Positions 1 to 10,688 of a stretch of 64,000 bases of DNA are shown here, in pieces. The translations under genes and the position numbers were made by a program. Origin of the DNA: Podocnemis expansa (taxonomy: Eukaryota; Chordata; Testudines; Podocnemididae); assembly GCA_007922195.1 (NCBI GenBank), contig ML682038.1, forward strand, positions 5,417,774 through 5,481,773. The letters run 5' to 3'. Under the pieces are notes generated by a model. That model saw only the letters and a program-made list of their open reading frames with translations, was not told the DNA's origin and did not search any database. Numbering within the stretch: the first letter of the stretch is position 1; every line of letters starts with the position of its first letter.

Positions 1-296
1 AGGAATGAGAGGTGAACAGACCCTCTGGTACATTAAACAGAGGATGTTTTACATTTGTTCAAAAAAAATTTTTAACATCAGATTCCAGAGTTGGTTGGAT
101 ACGTTTCTTTCTTCAATGGAAAAAGTTGAAAAAATGAAAAAAAGCCCCAAACTGAAAAATCTTTTAATTGAAATTGTTCATGGAAAATGTTGGACTTTTT
201 GTCACAAACTGAAAATTTGCAACCTAAGCATTTCTGGGTTTTGACACAGAGACAGAATTTTCCTTGGAAAGCAGATACTTTCTGGAAAAAAAAAAA
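1..296. other. A-rich intergenic stretch, no gene seen
   Basis: The stretch is A/T-rich with many short runs of A and T and ends in an A run at about 283-296, right where the DIRS-like inverted repeat becomes recognisable. I see no exon-like or RNA-like structure. The A run may mark where the left end of the neighbouring element was lost, or where another element inserted. Confidence 0.5.
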
Positions 297-1823
297 AGTT
301 CTTTGAGCGCTGCTCAGATACATTCAGTAACAGGTGTTCCCGTACCGCAGCGCACGATTGGTCAGAAGCCTTTTCCCCTAGCCTGTCAGGAGAGGGCTGG
401 CAGCCACCATCCCCTCACCACCCAGCCCCTCCTCAGTTCCATTTTTTCCACCCTCAGCGATGGTTTTCAGAACAGGCCGCTCCTTGCGATTGTGCAAGCA
501 GCCTGTCTTCTGCCTTGTAGGAGCCAACCGTTCTACTGGGAACACCTTTTCATGGACATCATTCCACAGAAGAGAGCTTCTCCTTTTGAGTGTGCAGCTT
601 TGGAGCAGGAACACTGCTCCTTTCCACCGCCTGCAATAACAGGGTTCAAACCTTGTGTGGCCTGTGGCAAGGCCTTCCTGTGGGACAACCCCTATGAGAA
701 GTGCCTTTGGTGCCTGGGGAAAGCCCACTAGGTCACTGCGTGCGCTATCTGTCAGTCCTTTAAACCTTGGACAATTAAAGACAGAGAGCAAAGGCACTGT
801 GCCTTGGCCTCAGGGAAAGTGTGGCAGCCTACCCCCGAAGCTTTGGGGCATCCTTCGGCACCGCTTGCCAGTTTGGCACTGGAGCCTTCTTGGTGCTGCT
901 CTCCCAGAGAGCATAAGAAGACCAGCTTGGTACCAGTGTTGGTACCACGGTGTCGGTGCCGATCTCGGTCCCCCACAGGGGGATCGTCACGGCACTGGGA
1001 GGAGTCAGTGCTGGTCCCTGCTACTCCAGAGGCCTTTGAGGTGGCAAAAACACTCCTCCTCCTGCTAACAGCTCCCACTCTGATGCCCCCCAAGAAAAGG
1101 GGTAAACTGGCCCTTGCTTCAGGAGCCTGGTTGTCCTGGAAGCAGCACTGGACACCATCTCCAGTCTCAGTGCTGAGTTCCTTGACACTGGGCATGCATG
1201 AAGGCCCCAGTACCGATGAACCCTCTCCCTGGTACTGTATTACTTTGCCTTCACTGGCACCGTTGTTGTGGTCCTGAGAGGCCTCCCGATTTTTGAGCCT
1301 GGAGGAGGGTATCTCAAGGGGGAGTAAATGCCCCCCCCGGCCTTTGGCACCATTCCCTTATAGGTACCAGCCTCATGAATGGTCCCCCCAAGACACCACA
1401 ACTGGTCCCTGCAATACTGCTTTGCCCAGCTCAGCACTGATTCCTTCGGCACCGGACGGACCCTTAAACCCCATGCCCCGTTCCTACACTGGTGATCTCA
1501 TGGCGTACTTCAACCTTCTTCACCGTGTTTCTGCTCACGTGCGGTTGGAGGTTCAGTCCCCTATGGGGCCCACTGACATTTTATTCAGGCCAGTGTTCAC
1601 TTCTGCTGAGCCCCTCACAATTCCCCTTCACCCTAGTGTATGGGACCTTGCCATGTCACTCTGGCAAGCCCCAGTATCTGACACAGGGGGCCTAAAACAC
1701 CAGGTCCCAGAGACGGAGTTTCCCTCCCTCACCCACCAACCAGTATCATTTGAAGGGGTGGTGGAAGTGGCACTAGGCCCAGGGCGGTTTCCCATGACCC
1801 CCTCCTGGAATCAAAGGATATGA
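264..1823 (+). pseudogene. DIRS-type gag, N-terminal and middle part, broken
   Basis: One frame stays open from 264 to 1823 apart from two in-frame stops, TAG at 729-731 and TGA at 1275-1277. The segment at about 651-728 encodes a cysteine/histidine motif (C-x2-C, then C-x2-C-L-G-x2-H just before the TAG) typical of vertebrate DIRS gag. Beyond the TAG the frame continues with a second short cysteine motif (CAIC), then a serine/arginine/proline-rich stretch with repeated P-V-P units, as in related elements. The first codons overlap the terminal repeat, so the true start is unknown; 264 is only the first in-frame ATG. The frame ends at a frameshift near 1810-1823, where the downstream gag block lies in another frame. 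Not functional as it stands. Confidence 0.7.
297..425 (+). repeat. Left inverted terminal repeat of the DIRS-like element
   Basis: Block 342-423 (for example cgcacgattggtcagaa) pairs with 6354-6425 on the opposite strand over about 65-80 bases with few mismatches. Pairing continues outward to about 297 (ttcagtaacaggtgt against the revcomp of acacctattactgaa). The outermost bases present on the right side (ttactggtaagtaacccac) have no match on the left, so the left end is truncated or replaced by the A run before 297. Confidence 0.8.
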
Positions 1824-2221
1824 GGGAGTTGGATCTCCTTGGGCAGAAGATTTATTCTTTCTCTACCTTCCAACTACAGGTAGCCAATAACCAGGCCTTG
1901 GTGAGTAGATGTATAATGGACATGTGGGAATCCATGAATAAATTTAGACACCTACTCGCACAGGAGAAGAGGGAGGATTATGAAGCCTTCCTAGAGGAGG
2001 GCAAGACAGCATCCCAAGGCTTTCTGTTATTGGCTTGGGATGCCACAGACACAGCTTCCCATACCATGGCCTCAGCCATAACCTTTCAGCATGTGGCCTG
2101 GGTCAGAGAGGTGAGGGTGCTGCCTGCCTCTCAGCAGGTTATACTAGACCTGTCTTTTGAAGATGAGTCTCTCTTTGCTGCCAAGACAGATGCCATACTC
2201 CAGAGAGCCCAGGACCCCTAG
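1820..2221 (+). pseudogene. DIRS-type gag, C-terminal block
   Basis: A 133-codon open frame beginning RELDLLGQKIYS and running through a charged helical section (EKREDYEAFLEEGKTA) to LDLSFEDESLFAAKTD near its end. This order, LGxKxYS, then ExKxx(F/Y)xAxxEEGK, an A/D-rich 'AxDAxDTA' segment, and a final 'DLxFxxxxLFxxKTD', is the conserved C-terminal part of gag in turtle and other vertebrate DIRS elements as I know the family. It is in a different frame from the upstream gag part, so one indel near 1810 separates them. It ends in a TAG at 2219-2221, and weakly gag-like sequence continues for about 100 bases beyond. Confidence 0.75.
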
Positions 2222-2407
2222 GGAAAGGTAAAGTACTTGGGCCTCCTGCCTTCAGGGCCCCTTGCCCGCCCCCCAACTCCATAAGGGCCATACAACGCCT
2301 TTTCTTACGCTTTCTAAAACCTGTTCCACTGGGTGTATTGAAATTCTCAATTTATTCTCCCCTTGTTGATGGGCCGCTGGCCCTATCATCAAGCAGGGGT
2401 TACCAAC

Positions 2408-3410
2408 TGTGGTGCTGTTTGGGTCTAGGGGACTGTGTTATGATTATTTTTCATATTAATATTTCATATTTGCAATAATCCATATTTGATATGTCATGTT
2501 TGGTATCAATAGAAAGGCTGTAATCTGCTAGGAATGACTGTATGATTTATATGTAGGTATCATATTGGTATTAGAAACTAGGCATCATTTGTTTTATGTG
2601 TGTTCCAAATTGTTTGAGCTGAGGCAATCCCAGACTGGGTGTCTGCAAACTATTTTCATATTAATGGCCCATTGGGAGGGGTCCCATCTGGAATGGTCTT
2701 AAGAAAAAACCTGTTTGACCAGTTACCCAGACTGGCCATGTGGCCCAACTCCATTTTGATCTGGCAAGGATTCTGAAATAAAAGGCAGGGGACCCATCTC
2801 CATTTTGTCTTTAGTCTTCAGTCTGTTCTGCAGGTAACACCCTTCTCTGGAACTGTTCTCCTGGGACTGAACAAAGGACTGAGACCAACCCAGCTGCTCC
2901 TGCTGCTGGGTGCACACCAAAGGAGTGGGACTAATATGCAAAATACAGGATCTTTAAGGATTTGTTTTCTATGGACTCTAAATCATTTGTGTGTATGTGA
3001 TTCATTTTATCCCTTTAATATCTCTCATATTTTGTTTGTTTTCCTTATATAGCATATTAAACCTTTAGTTGTAGATACTAAAGGATTGGCTGGCAGCATG
3101 GTAATTTGAGTAAGATCCAAACCTATATTGTTCTCAGTGATGTGGCTGGCCCTTTGAGAGGAGAACCTGTTTCGTTAAGAGACCTAGTGGCTAGAGGGGA
3201 CTATAGGAACTGATGTGCAGTAAGGGGGCTCTTTCTGTTTTGTTATGCTTGGTGATGACCAGAGTGGGGAATCAGAAGCATGTTTTGTTACTGACTGGGA
3301 GTCTGGTTTAAGTACCATCTGTCGGTGGTTTAGGGGTTTGGCCCCTGATTTTTGCAGCTTGCCCTCATTTTGGCACATTCAGAAGGTTATCCCAGGGGGC
3401 CCAGGTCACA
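2408..3410. mobile_element. Solo LTR of an endogenous retrovirus, 1003 bp
   Basis: The block starts TGTGGTG and ends GGTCACA, so it has the TG...CA ends and a short imperfect terminal inverted repeat typical of LTRs. It is flanked by a direct 5-bp duplication, ccaac, at 2403-2407 and 3411-3415 (the next base, t, also matches, so the duplication could be read as 6 bp). A forward AATAAA lies at about 2777, which suggests the + orientation with R/U5 to its right. It contains no gag, pol or env reading frame, so it is most simply a solo LTR left after LTR-LTR recombination. It sits inside the DIRS-like element and is therefore younger than it. Confidence 0.75.
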
Positions 3411-3415
3411 CCAAC

Positions 3416-5277
3416 TATTCCCTGCCTTGAGACAACCTCATCTGGCCCCTTGAGAGTACCCGGAGGAACACACCCACCCTGCACGGGGGAGTGTATGTGG
3501 TTGACATAAGATCCCAATGCAGGGTGTTACCTTCCTCCCTTAAGAGTTACCCGATGTTTCCAGCGGGATCCCTATCGGCGGGGGATGCCCCCTTCCGCTT
3601 CCCCACAGTTGGTGCCACCTCTTGTTCTTCTTTCGAGGATAGATAGAGAACACACAATCAGGTTATATCTGCAAAGGCTGTAGCTCTGGGTTTCCTGCAC
3701 CCCCATACTACCTGGATGTCCAGACGGGGTCCACCCCCCCACTGGTTTCTAAAATTCCCTCCCCTTTCCTTGGAGGGTACTTCCCCTCCTCATGGTAATG
3801 TGGAGTTTTCAGGATGCTTTCCTTTGCAACCCTTTGAACATTGTTTCCTCTCCTTTCTGGAGATAGTTTTCCCTCATGGGGTTCACAATTCATAGGCACC
3901 AAGCACTGACTTTGTCCATGCTTCAGGTGAGTCCTGCTGTTTTCAAATTAACAAGAATAGGTAATAAGGGATACAAAACAACCCTTCTGATCGACCTATT
4001 GTTGGGGCGGGTATGGTGCCCTCCCTTCCCAGATCAGTCTAAATCGTCCCTCGGGTTCATGAGGCCTGTCGGTTTGGCTATATCTGATTTTAAGATTTGA
4101 ATCGAGCCAGTAGCTTATGTTCGCCTTATGGGTAATTCCCTCCATGCACATGCCCTTTTATCCTCTGATGAGAGGCCACAGAGGTTTGTCAACCCTCTGC
4201 TGCAGTCATATCTCTCCCTCTCTTGTCAGACTGTCCCCAGTCCCTGGGGCTAGCATGCTTGGAGGACTTCTCACTGCTGTAGAACCACTGGTTTGGCCTT
4301 CCTCTTCCCCTTTCCTTCCACTTGGAAGAGAAATTCTCAATCTCTTAGTGGAAATTTAAACCTTCCTTGATTCACCAATTACATAAACCCAGATCTCTGG
4401 GTAGGGCACAGGTTGTGCATTACTAGAGAGGACTGAGATATTCCAGAGCTCCCATGGTTGCTGGCTCTGTTCTCCTAGTCCTTGGAAGGACATCTTCAGA
4501 ATTGAAGGGAATGATCCAGGGACCTTCAGAACAGGTTCAGTGATGCCCAAGAGTCTACCCAATTCCTCATAATTGGACCTGGGCAGTCCCTTAAGCAAGC
4601 CTCTTTTTTTCCTGATGTGGGATGAACCCCCATCTAATTCCAGATTTGACCTGTCCCTATGTCACTCCAAAACCACCTCGTGGTCCAAGGGACCCCTGTT
4701 CATTAACTCTTTTCATGGGTGTTATTTGTAATTCATTTGTGAGTTATTGATTCTTTACCTTGCCTCATACAGTGCTTTTCCATTTTATCTGAGGTTCGCT
4801 CATCCTTTTGTGGTGTCGGTCAACAGACCCGTCACCCTTAAGGTAGTTGTAGTGCCACGGTCACCACCGGCTGCTTCCTTATTGCTCCGGGGACCTATGG
4901 GGGAATAACCTCTATTCCACTAGACTCCCCCACCCTGCTAGGGTCTTTCTCTGGCACCAGAGATTCACTCTCACTATCAGCCCAACCCTAGTCACATGTT
5001 ATGCCAGCAAACATAGGCTGTCCATGTCAAGGGGTTATGACCTTTGTCAATGGTAGTCTTTCTACTTCCTTCCCTAGTGGCTGCATCTCTGGTAAAAAAA
5101 AAAAAAAAAAAAAAAGAAAGAGAGAGAGAAGAGGGGGCAAGGGTGCACCCTCCATAGTGACATGCCCTTAATCCACCTTCGTCTAATGGAGCTAACCTCC
5201 CACTTTTTCCCTTGTACCTAGACCCTTAAGGTCTTCTCTCTGTTCCCACACCATGGTGGAGATTCAACCTCTTACCC
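3416..5277 (+). pseudogene. Presumed DIRS pol region, unreadable
   Basis: By position this should hold the start of the RT/RNase H frame, between gag and the right end. No frame stays open for more than about 80 codons and I could not find an RT catalytic motif by eye. A short readable piece around 4110-4240 (VRLMGNSLHAHAL... in one frame) is vaguely reminiscent of DIRS RT/RNase H linkers, but I would not rely on it. The assignment is inferred from context only. An A run with GAGA repeats lies at 5094-5137. Confidence 0.35.
5094..5137. repeat. Simple repeat, poly-A then (GA)n
   Basis: A run of about 22 A followed by GAAAGAGAGAGAGAAGAGG. It lies inside the decayed pol region of the DIRS-like element and could mark an old, otherwise unrecognised retroposition or simple slippage. 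Confidence 0.85.
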
Positions 5278-5452
5278 CAAGGGTCTCAGGCTCTGCTCAC
5301 CACGAGGGCTAGTGCGTTGACCTGAGGGCTGCACCACTGAAACCTTTGCATGCATTGATATTGCAAATATCAGAAATGATGGTGTCATCACGGGCTGCAG
5401 GGAACAGCTTCAGGGGCTGCATGAGGCCCATGAACCTGTATTTCAGACCCTG
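5278..5452. mobile_element. Short hAT-type MITE, family A (caggggtctcaaac ends)
   Basis: The ends caagggtctcagg and tttcagaccctg are imperfect inverted repeats of the family whose best copies are at 11886-12092 and 24141-24332. The interior is shared with the 11886 copy in the same orientation (gagggctgcaccactgaaa, gatattgcaaatat, caggggctgcatg). Flanking 8-mers tcttaccc (5270-5277) and tcttacag (5453-5460) match at 6 of 8, fitting the 8-bp duplication made by hAT transposases. It is nested in the DIRS-like element. Confidence 0.75.
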
Positions 5453-6214
5453 TCTTACAGTGTGGCACGTTGTTTTTTGTAGCCCCCAGCTTCCTTGCCT
5501 CTGTGCCTGTGGTGAACTACACCCAAATGTGGGCCTTGGGAAAGGTACCCTCGGCTTCATACACCGATCCAAGTTGACTGCTGAGGTATCGCGTCTTAAT
5601 AAGTGGTCGTCTTTCATCTTCTCTCTCCCTGTATCTTGCCTTGGCGGACCAGCAAGGGGCTCTATTCCCTTCTCCGCCATTCTTTTCCCCTTGCATCTTC
5701 TGGCTTCATGTATTCGCCACTAATAGACTGAGTTCTCTCCTGGGTCACATTAATTCCCCATCACCAGCTATTGAACTTATTATAGACTTAAGGCCAAAAT
5801 GTCTTTGGCTCATTTGCCTCAGCAGATGCGTACTACCAACTGCTCAGGTCCACACTTGAAGACACCTCTGATCATGATTTCGTAACTGCGTCTTCATTTT
5901 TACGTCTTATAATAAGGTGACCTTAGGCTGTCACTGCTCCTCTCCCAGATCAGGGAGAACTTGAGTGAAGTAGGCCTTTCACCTTCCACTCTTAGGTCAG
6001 ACCATTCTACCTCATGGTTTGTCCCTTATCTGGGCCACAGTCTTTATGTCGATACTGTAGACACTTCCTACAAACCTTTGTTGCCTGGGTCACTGACCCT
6101 TGTGGAGGAGAGGCAGAGCTGAAGGTAGGAAAGAACCAACTCCACCCACCATCCTTCAGCATGGCTAGCAGTCATCTATTACTGAATGTATCCGAGCAGT
6201 GCTCGACAAAGAAT

Positions 6215-6253
6215 GGTGGGTTACTTACCAATAACTGTACTTTGAGATGGGCC
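6215..6253 (+). repeat. Internal complementary region of the DIRS-like element
   Basis: ggtgggttacttacca at 6215 and the following ataactgtactttgagatg pair with the outer right end at 6471-6507 read in reverse (catctctaag...ggtaagtaacccacc). DIRS elements carry such an internal copy complementary to their termini, thought to template circle formation before recombinase-mediated insertion. This pairing is one of the better class-level signatures here, because the recombinase itself is unreadable. Confidence 0.65.
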
Positions 6254-6353
6254 ACTCGGATTCATTCACAACCCTCCCACTGTCCCCGCAACTCAGAGTT
6301 GGCAACTTTTATGACTGAGGAGGGGCTGGGTGGCGGCCACATATATAGCCACG

Positions 6354-6507
6354 GGGTGGTGAGGGGGTGGTGGCCACCAGCCCTCTCCCTACAGGCTAAG
6401 GCAAAAAGTTTCTGACCAATCGTGCACTGTGGCATGGATACACCTATTACTGAATGAATCCAAGCAGCCCATCTCTAAGAAGGACAGTTACTGGTAAGTA
6501 ACCCACC
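6354..6507 (-). repeat. Right inverted terminal repeat of the DIRS-like element
   Basis: It is the reverse complement of the left repeat from about 6354 to 6470 and then carries an outer part (ttactggtaagtaacccacc, ending at 6507) not preserved on the left. Together with the left repeat it fixes the element as one unit of about 6.2 kb, of which about 1.2 kb is later insertions. Confidence 0.8.
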
Positions 6508-6949
6508 GTTTTGCCTCAATTTACTGTTGAGAAGCAGTTTCAATAGAAAGTACTTAGAAATTATAATAAAACTTGGTATTCTTAATTCAGCCACTTCCAG
6601 ATAAGAAAGAATCTGACATTTTACGTAGAGGTTCAGATCCTCTCCTGGAGTAAATTATTATAGTTCCATTGACTGAAATGGAGTTACACCAGTTAAGAAT
6701 CTTTCCCTCAGTGTTTTGCAAGTCCCAGAAGTATCAAATGGTGGAGGAGTTAATCATAATAGCCTCCTTACTCCTTTCCTCCACATTTCTTCCCCCTCCC
6801 CTTCCCTTAACAAATAATTCCAAAATACCAAAGAAACTTCAGGACCCAGCAATCTACACATAAGCTCCCAAAACACAACCTCTCTCTCTTTTAAGAGCTC
6901 TTCGGGTTCTGTATAACCAGCTGGGTAGAGAGAAAGAACATTACCTATA
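6508..6949. other. Intergenic stretch with one palindromic MITE remnant
   Basis: About 6633-6704 resembles a short palindromic family found several times in this window: gatcct...ctggagtaaat on the left, ggagttacaccagtt on the right, with the core tagttccattgactgaaatgga. The rest shows no gene or RNA signal. Confidence 0.45.
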
Positions 6950-7084
6950 TTGGGGTGGCCAGACTTATGGAACTCAAGGGCCACATAAGCTGATTATTAA
7001 ACCTTCAAGAGCTGCACTGAGGCATACAGCTATATTTTACCTAGTCTAAAATTACTAAGTTTAAAATTCATTGGACACTTTTAT
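6950..7084. mobile_element. hAT-type element fragment, family B
   Basis: ggggtggccagacttatgg and the following 120 bases match the first part of the complete copy at 54404-55245 almost base for base (gctgattattaaaccttc, agagctgcactgaggcata, attactaagtttaaaattca). The match stops near 7084 where GC-rich sequence of another repeat begins, so this is a 5' fragment; no second end or target duplication is visible. Confidence 0.75.
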
Positions 7085-7434
7085 TGGGCCCCCAGGGCCC
7101 ACTGCAGCTCCTGCTACCACCGGCAGCTGGCTCAGAGTCCAATCTGGCCTTGAGCTGCTTGCTGCAAGCGATTGGGAACTGTATCTGGCCCTGAGTCACT
7201 TGCAAAAAGTGGCTTGCGGCTGGATTGGGCTCTTAGGTGCCTGCCAGCAGTGGCTGGGGTTGGATCAGGTCCCCAGGGCCAGACCAGGCCCCAAGGCCCA
7301 AGTCAGGCTCTGGAGCTGGATCAGGAACTGAGGCAGGGAAGACGACAGGGCCTGGGCTCGGACCCTGACCTTTCCTGTCTTGTAAAATCAACTTAACACT
7401 TAAGGCAGGTTAAGTCGACCTAAGGCTTCAGTGT
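7085..7434 (-). mobile_element. MITE-like repeat, family C, reverse copy
   Basis: The right edge aaggcttcagtgtagacgta is the reverse complement of the start of the element at 10689 (gggtatgtgtacactgaag), followed by shared taagtcgac / gttaagt motifs and a GC-rich centre with repeated 'ggcccca' and 'ctgg' words as in that copy. The left boundary is approximate because it abuts the family B fragment. Any frames in the GC-rich centre (for example 7071-7331) are not believable genes. Confidence 0.55.
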
Positions 7435-7439
7435 AGACG

Positions 7440-7482
7440 TACTCTTTCTTAGTCTTTAAGTGCCACAGGACTCCTTGCTTGA
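7440..7482 (+). mobile_element. Penelope-like element tail, tiny fragment
   Basis: ttagtctttaagtgccacag followed by gactccttg is the end of the Penelope-like family seen at 53812, 58151, 41279 and 60406. Only about 40 bases remain. Confidence 0.7.
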
Positions 7483-7540
7483 TATACTCAAAGTGTGGTT
7501 ATTAATGATTTACTGTTAAACTAAGAAGGCATATCTAGAG

Positions 7541-7880
7541 AAGTCCCAATGGGATCAGTCCTCAGTCTGGTTCTAATCAATATTTTCATTAATGGACTTC
7601 AATAATAAAGTGGACAGTATACTTATATCTTTATAACATTTGTGGATGGGCAAACTGTGAGCACTCTGGAGGACAGAATTAAAAAAAGACTGAATAATTG
7701 GAGAACTGGTCTGAAATCAAGACGAAATTTCAGTAAAGACAACTGCAAAGTATTTCACTGCGGAAGGAAAAATCAAATGCAGAACTACAGAAGAGCAAGT
7801 AACTGGTGAGTACTACTTCAAAGTATCTGCTGATTATAGTGGATCACAAATTACATATAAATCAACAATCTGATGCTATC
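7541..7880 (+). pseudogene. CR1 LINE reverse transcriptase fragment, old
   Basis: The sequence follows the CR1 RT region from the stretch coding for the [15 protein letters not shown] block through the decayed F-A-D-D motif (here tttgtggatgggcaaact) to the D-x-x-L-G-V-x-V-D-H-K block (atagtggatcacaaa). It carries many substitutions and stops, so it is an old copy. It is truncated at both ends, with no RT start and no 3' UTR. Confidence 0.75.
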
Positions 7881-10688
7881 AGGGGACATACAAAGGAATA
7901 AACATTTGGCCGTTTTTGAAGGGGGCACATTATGTGTCCCTCGTGGTCCTGGTGGAGCTTGTTCCCATCTACCACAGCCCCAGGAAGCTGGCTGGCTTTC
8001 TCTGCACATCCCTGATGGATGAAGGAGTTCACTCTCCCTGCCCTGGCCCCAGAGAGTTCTGTGCTTCACACATTTACTTGGCCCTGCTTCACCCCTCTTA
8101 TGTATACCTCTGGATGCATTTGTAAGAAAGAGCTGATATTTGTGAGGTAAACCTGCAGCCAAGCAAGGGCTGTTCATACAGCTCCCCCTGTAGCAGAGGA
8201 CATCCATTGTATCAGTAGGAGGAACCTAGATGCGGGTGGGAGGAGGAGGGTACTCTGCAACCATGGTGCTTGTTTCTGACCCTCTCTCCAGTCACATCTC
8301 TCGGCAGAGTTCCTCTGAGCTCTGTACACTGCCTCCCTGGACACCTTCAAGGAGCAGTGAGTGCTATCTGTTGTTCTCTGCTTGGTGTCCCCTTGATTTT
8401 ATCCCTGTGACATTCATTTCCATCCCTGTTCTTTATCTATTGTGCCACATGATGTAGCTGATGTTTGAGTCTAGTGGCTCCCTGTTACGCTGTAGGGAAA
8501 GGCCTTTACTATTGGATTGGCCCACATCAGCCAACCACCCAGAGCCTCAATTGGTGCCTCACCAACAAAGGAATTTAATATTGCACAAAGCCAAAAAAGA
8601 ACAGTTGGAAACAATCAGGTTTTATCATTTAAGAAAGATAAAAATAGAGTTATGTAGTGAGAGGACATAGTCTCCTCTCAGGCTGACAGGGAGACACTAC
8701 TCTTGACCCCTGTGGGTGAATCCAGGCAAGACATACCCTCACTGGAAGCAGAGGGATGGGGCAAGAAGTTTAAAAGGTGGTATCTTCAGCTATATTGTGA
8801 AAGAGCCAGAGGAGGAAGCAGATGTTTCTCCCCACTGCTGAGTCCTATACCTGACATGGAGCTTTTCTGTGTCAAGAATCCAGAGGAGATGTCAGGACTA
8901 CTGACTGACCAGTACCCAGAGAAGCTACTGGGACTGCTGCTGGTCATGTACTTCAATTGTCAAGTTGGAGGTGCATCCAGAAGGAGAAGTAAGAAATAGC
9001 CCAGGGATACCAGATCTTAGTCTGGTTGTGTTGCTGGCATCTAGGTCAGTGTGTTTCAGTGGGATCCCCACTGACTCAATGGCAAAACCCTGGGCGGGGA
9101 CCCAGTGGAGTAGGATGGGTCTGCATGCCCCATTCCCTGCTGCCAGCCACTCCCTTGGGGTAGCAGCTTACCTGTCTTAGGTCATATGACCTGTGTGTGT
9201 CAGTTGCCTGCCAAGCTGGCCAGTTGGACTCTAAACTGCTTGATCTTTGGTCCTGCCCTGAGGGCCAGACCCCCTGATACTACTAATTCCACGGCTGAGT
9301 AATGCACCCATAGGCACAATGTAGCATCTGGGCATGGCCTCCCACCGAGACTGATGGAGGGGGATGGCCATGGCCCACTATAAATTGGTTCCTCCAGATT
9401 TTATTGATCATGATTTATCTATACAGTCTCTTTCTGATGAAGGGAATATCAGCTAAAGAGGTCTTGAGTCTACTAGGAGACTAATTTTGTGCTGGTAATG
9501 TGGTTTGGCTCTACAGGCATGTAAAATTAGCATCTTCTTGCACCCAGAAACTCAGTTCACCACATGAAGTCTAAGTAACCATGATGAGGAACGGAATTTC
9601 CCCTGTGGAGAAAACTGGTGCCAGTTAGGCCAGTAAAACAACAACTTGTGGTTTCTCTCAGCAGCCTGTCTTAATGTAGTAGTGCCAAAGTAAAGTACCA
9701 TAGACAGTCTTGATTTCTATGGGACAGATCTGTAGCTGAAATCAGCGGAACTATGATAATTTACACCATCTGATAATCTGTCCTAACATCTCTTACCTGA
9801 CAGTATCACAAATGAACAATATTTATTAATTATGAGATATATTTTCAACCTTCTTATACCAAACAGGCTTTTCACTAAGCTATTTACAATGTCTTTTAAA
9901 GACACACACAAACAACTCAAAGCGTAGAGTTCAAAATGGCCAAGAAAACAGTTGTCCTCCAAAATGCTAAACTCACCATTACATCTGTCATGCCACAAAT
10001 TTAGCAGAGCTACTGAAACACTGACACTGTAACAGGTGGGAATTAAACAACAGAAGTATTTTCCTGGGCTAAAACAGCTCTTTATATTCTACTACAGGGA
10101 AGAAGCAGGGAAAGACGATGACACAATCTGAAAGAGTAAAGAAGCAAATGTTGTCCAGCAAAAACCATACCTAATCAGGTTGATTTTAGCCTGTGCAACA
10201 GGGAATTAAAAAAAAAAAAAAAAAAAGAACCAACCAAATTCTCTCAGTGAATCCTGGAAATAGCAGAAATAACATTTCACAAGCAGCATAATTCTCACAC
10301 ATACACAAAAGGTTTTAAAAATCCAGGCTAGACTTTCTGCCTGAGCATTCATGTTTTGATTTCCCAAATCCAATCTCTACCTTAACAAAATACTGAATCA
10401 ACTGATGAGGCACCAAAAAATATATCTATCTAGGCCAGTTTTTGGCTGTTTCTTATGAAGGCTGTGTTTGTGGCAGCACTTTTCCATTATACCGCTCATA
10501 CAAAGACCTGTGTGTGATACAAGAACCCGTGAGTGTCAAATGTTAGAGGGCATAGTGTATATATAGGATTTGACAGACATTTCCATGGTCAGGTATATCC
10601 ATAACAGACATTTCACCAAAGGAAAGCATGTCAGGTCTTCATCAATAGCACATATCCCACCGGCAGTCATAATTACTGTATGCTCTTT
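7881..10688. other. Intergenic sequence, no gene recognised
   Basis: No open frame exceeds about 120 codons and none has recognisable similarity, splice-bounded exon shape or codon bias. A 19-base poly-A lies at 10208-10226. A short palindromic-MITE remnant may lie at about 9729-9762 (ctgaaatcagcggaacta...ttacaccatctga). I see nothing else. Confidence 0.5.

Larger units (their letters stand above)
297..6507 (+). mobile_element. DIRS-like tyrosine-recombinase retrotransposon, decayed, with nested insertions
   Basis: What is seen: a left segment (297-425) is the reverse complement, with scattered mismatches, of a right segment (from 6354 rightward), so the unit has inverted terminal repeats. 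An internal gag-like frame carries a C-x2-C...C-x2-C-L-G-x2-H cysteine/histidine motif, followed by S/R/P-rich sequence and a conserved C-terminal gag block at 1820-2221. Near the right end, 6215-6253 is again complementary to the outer right end, as expected for the internal complementary region of DIRS elements. What is known: DIRS elements have inverted or split repeats, an internal complementary region, gag, RT/RNase H and a tyrosine recombinase. The last two could not be read here; the pol region is broken by stops. A solo LTR (2408-3410) and a hAT MITE (5278-5452) lie inside. The call is strong for class, weak for exact ends. Confidence 0.78.

Noticed and set aside
264..731. A possible zinc-finger host gene, judged by the C-x2-C and C-x2-C...H motif
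   Set aside because: The motif sits between DIRS-like inverted repeats and is followed by a DIRS gag C-terminal block. A transposon gag explains it better than a host zinc finger, which would show C2H2 spacing repeats.
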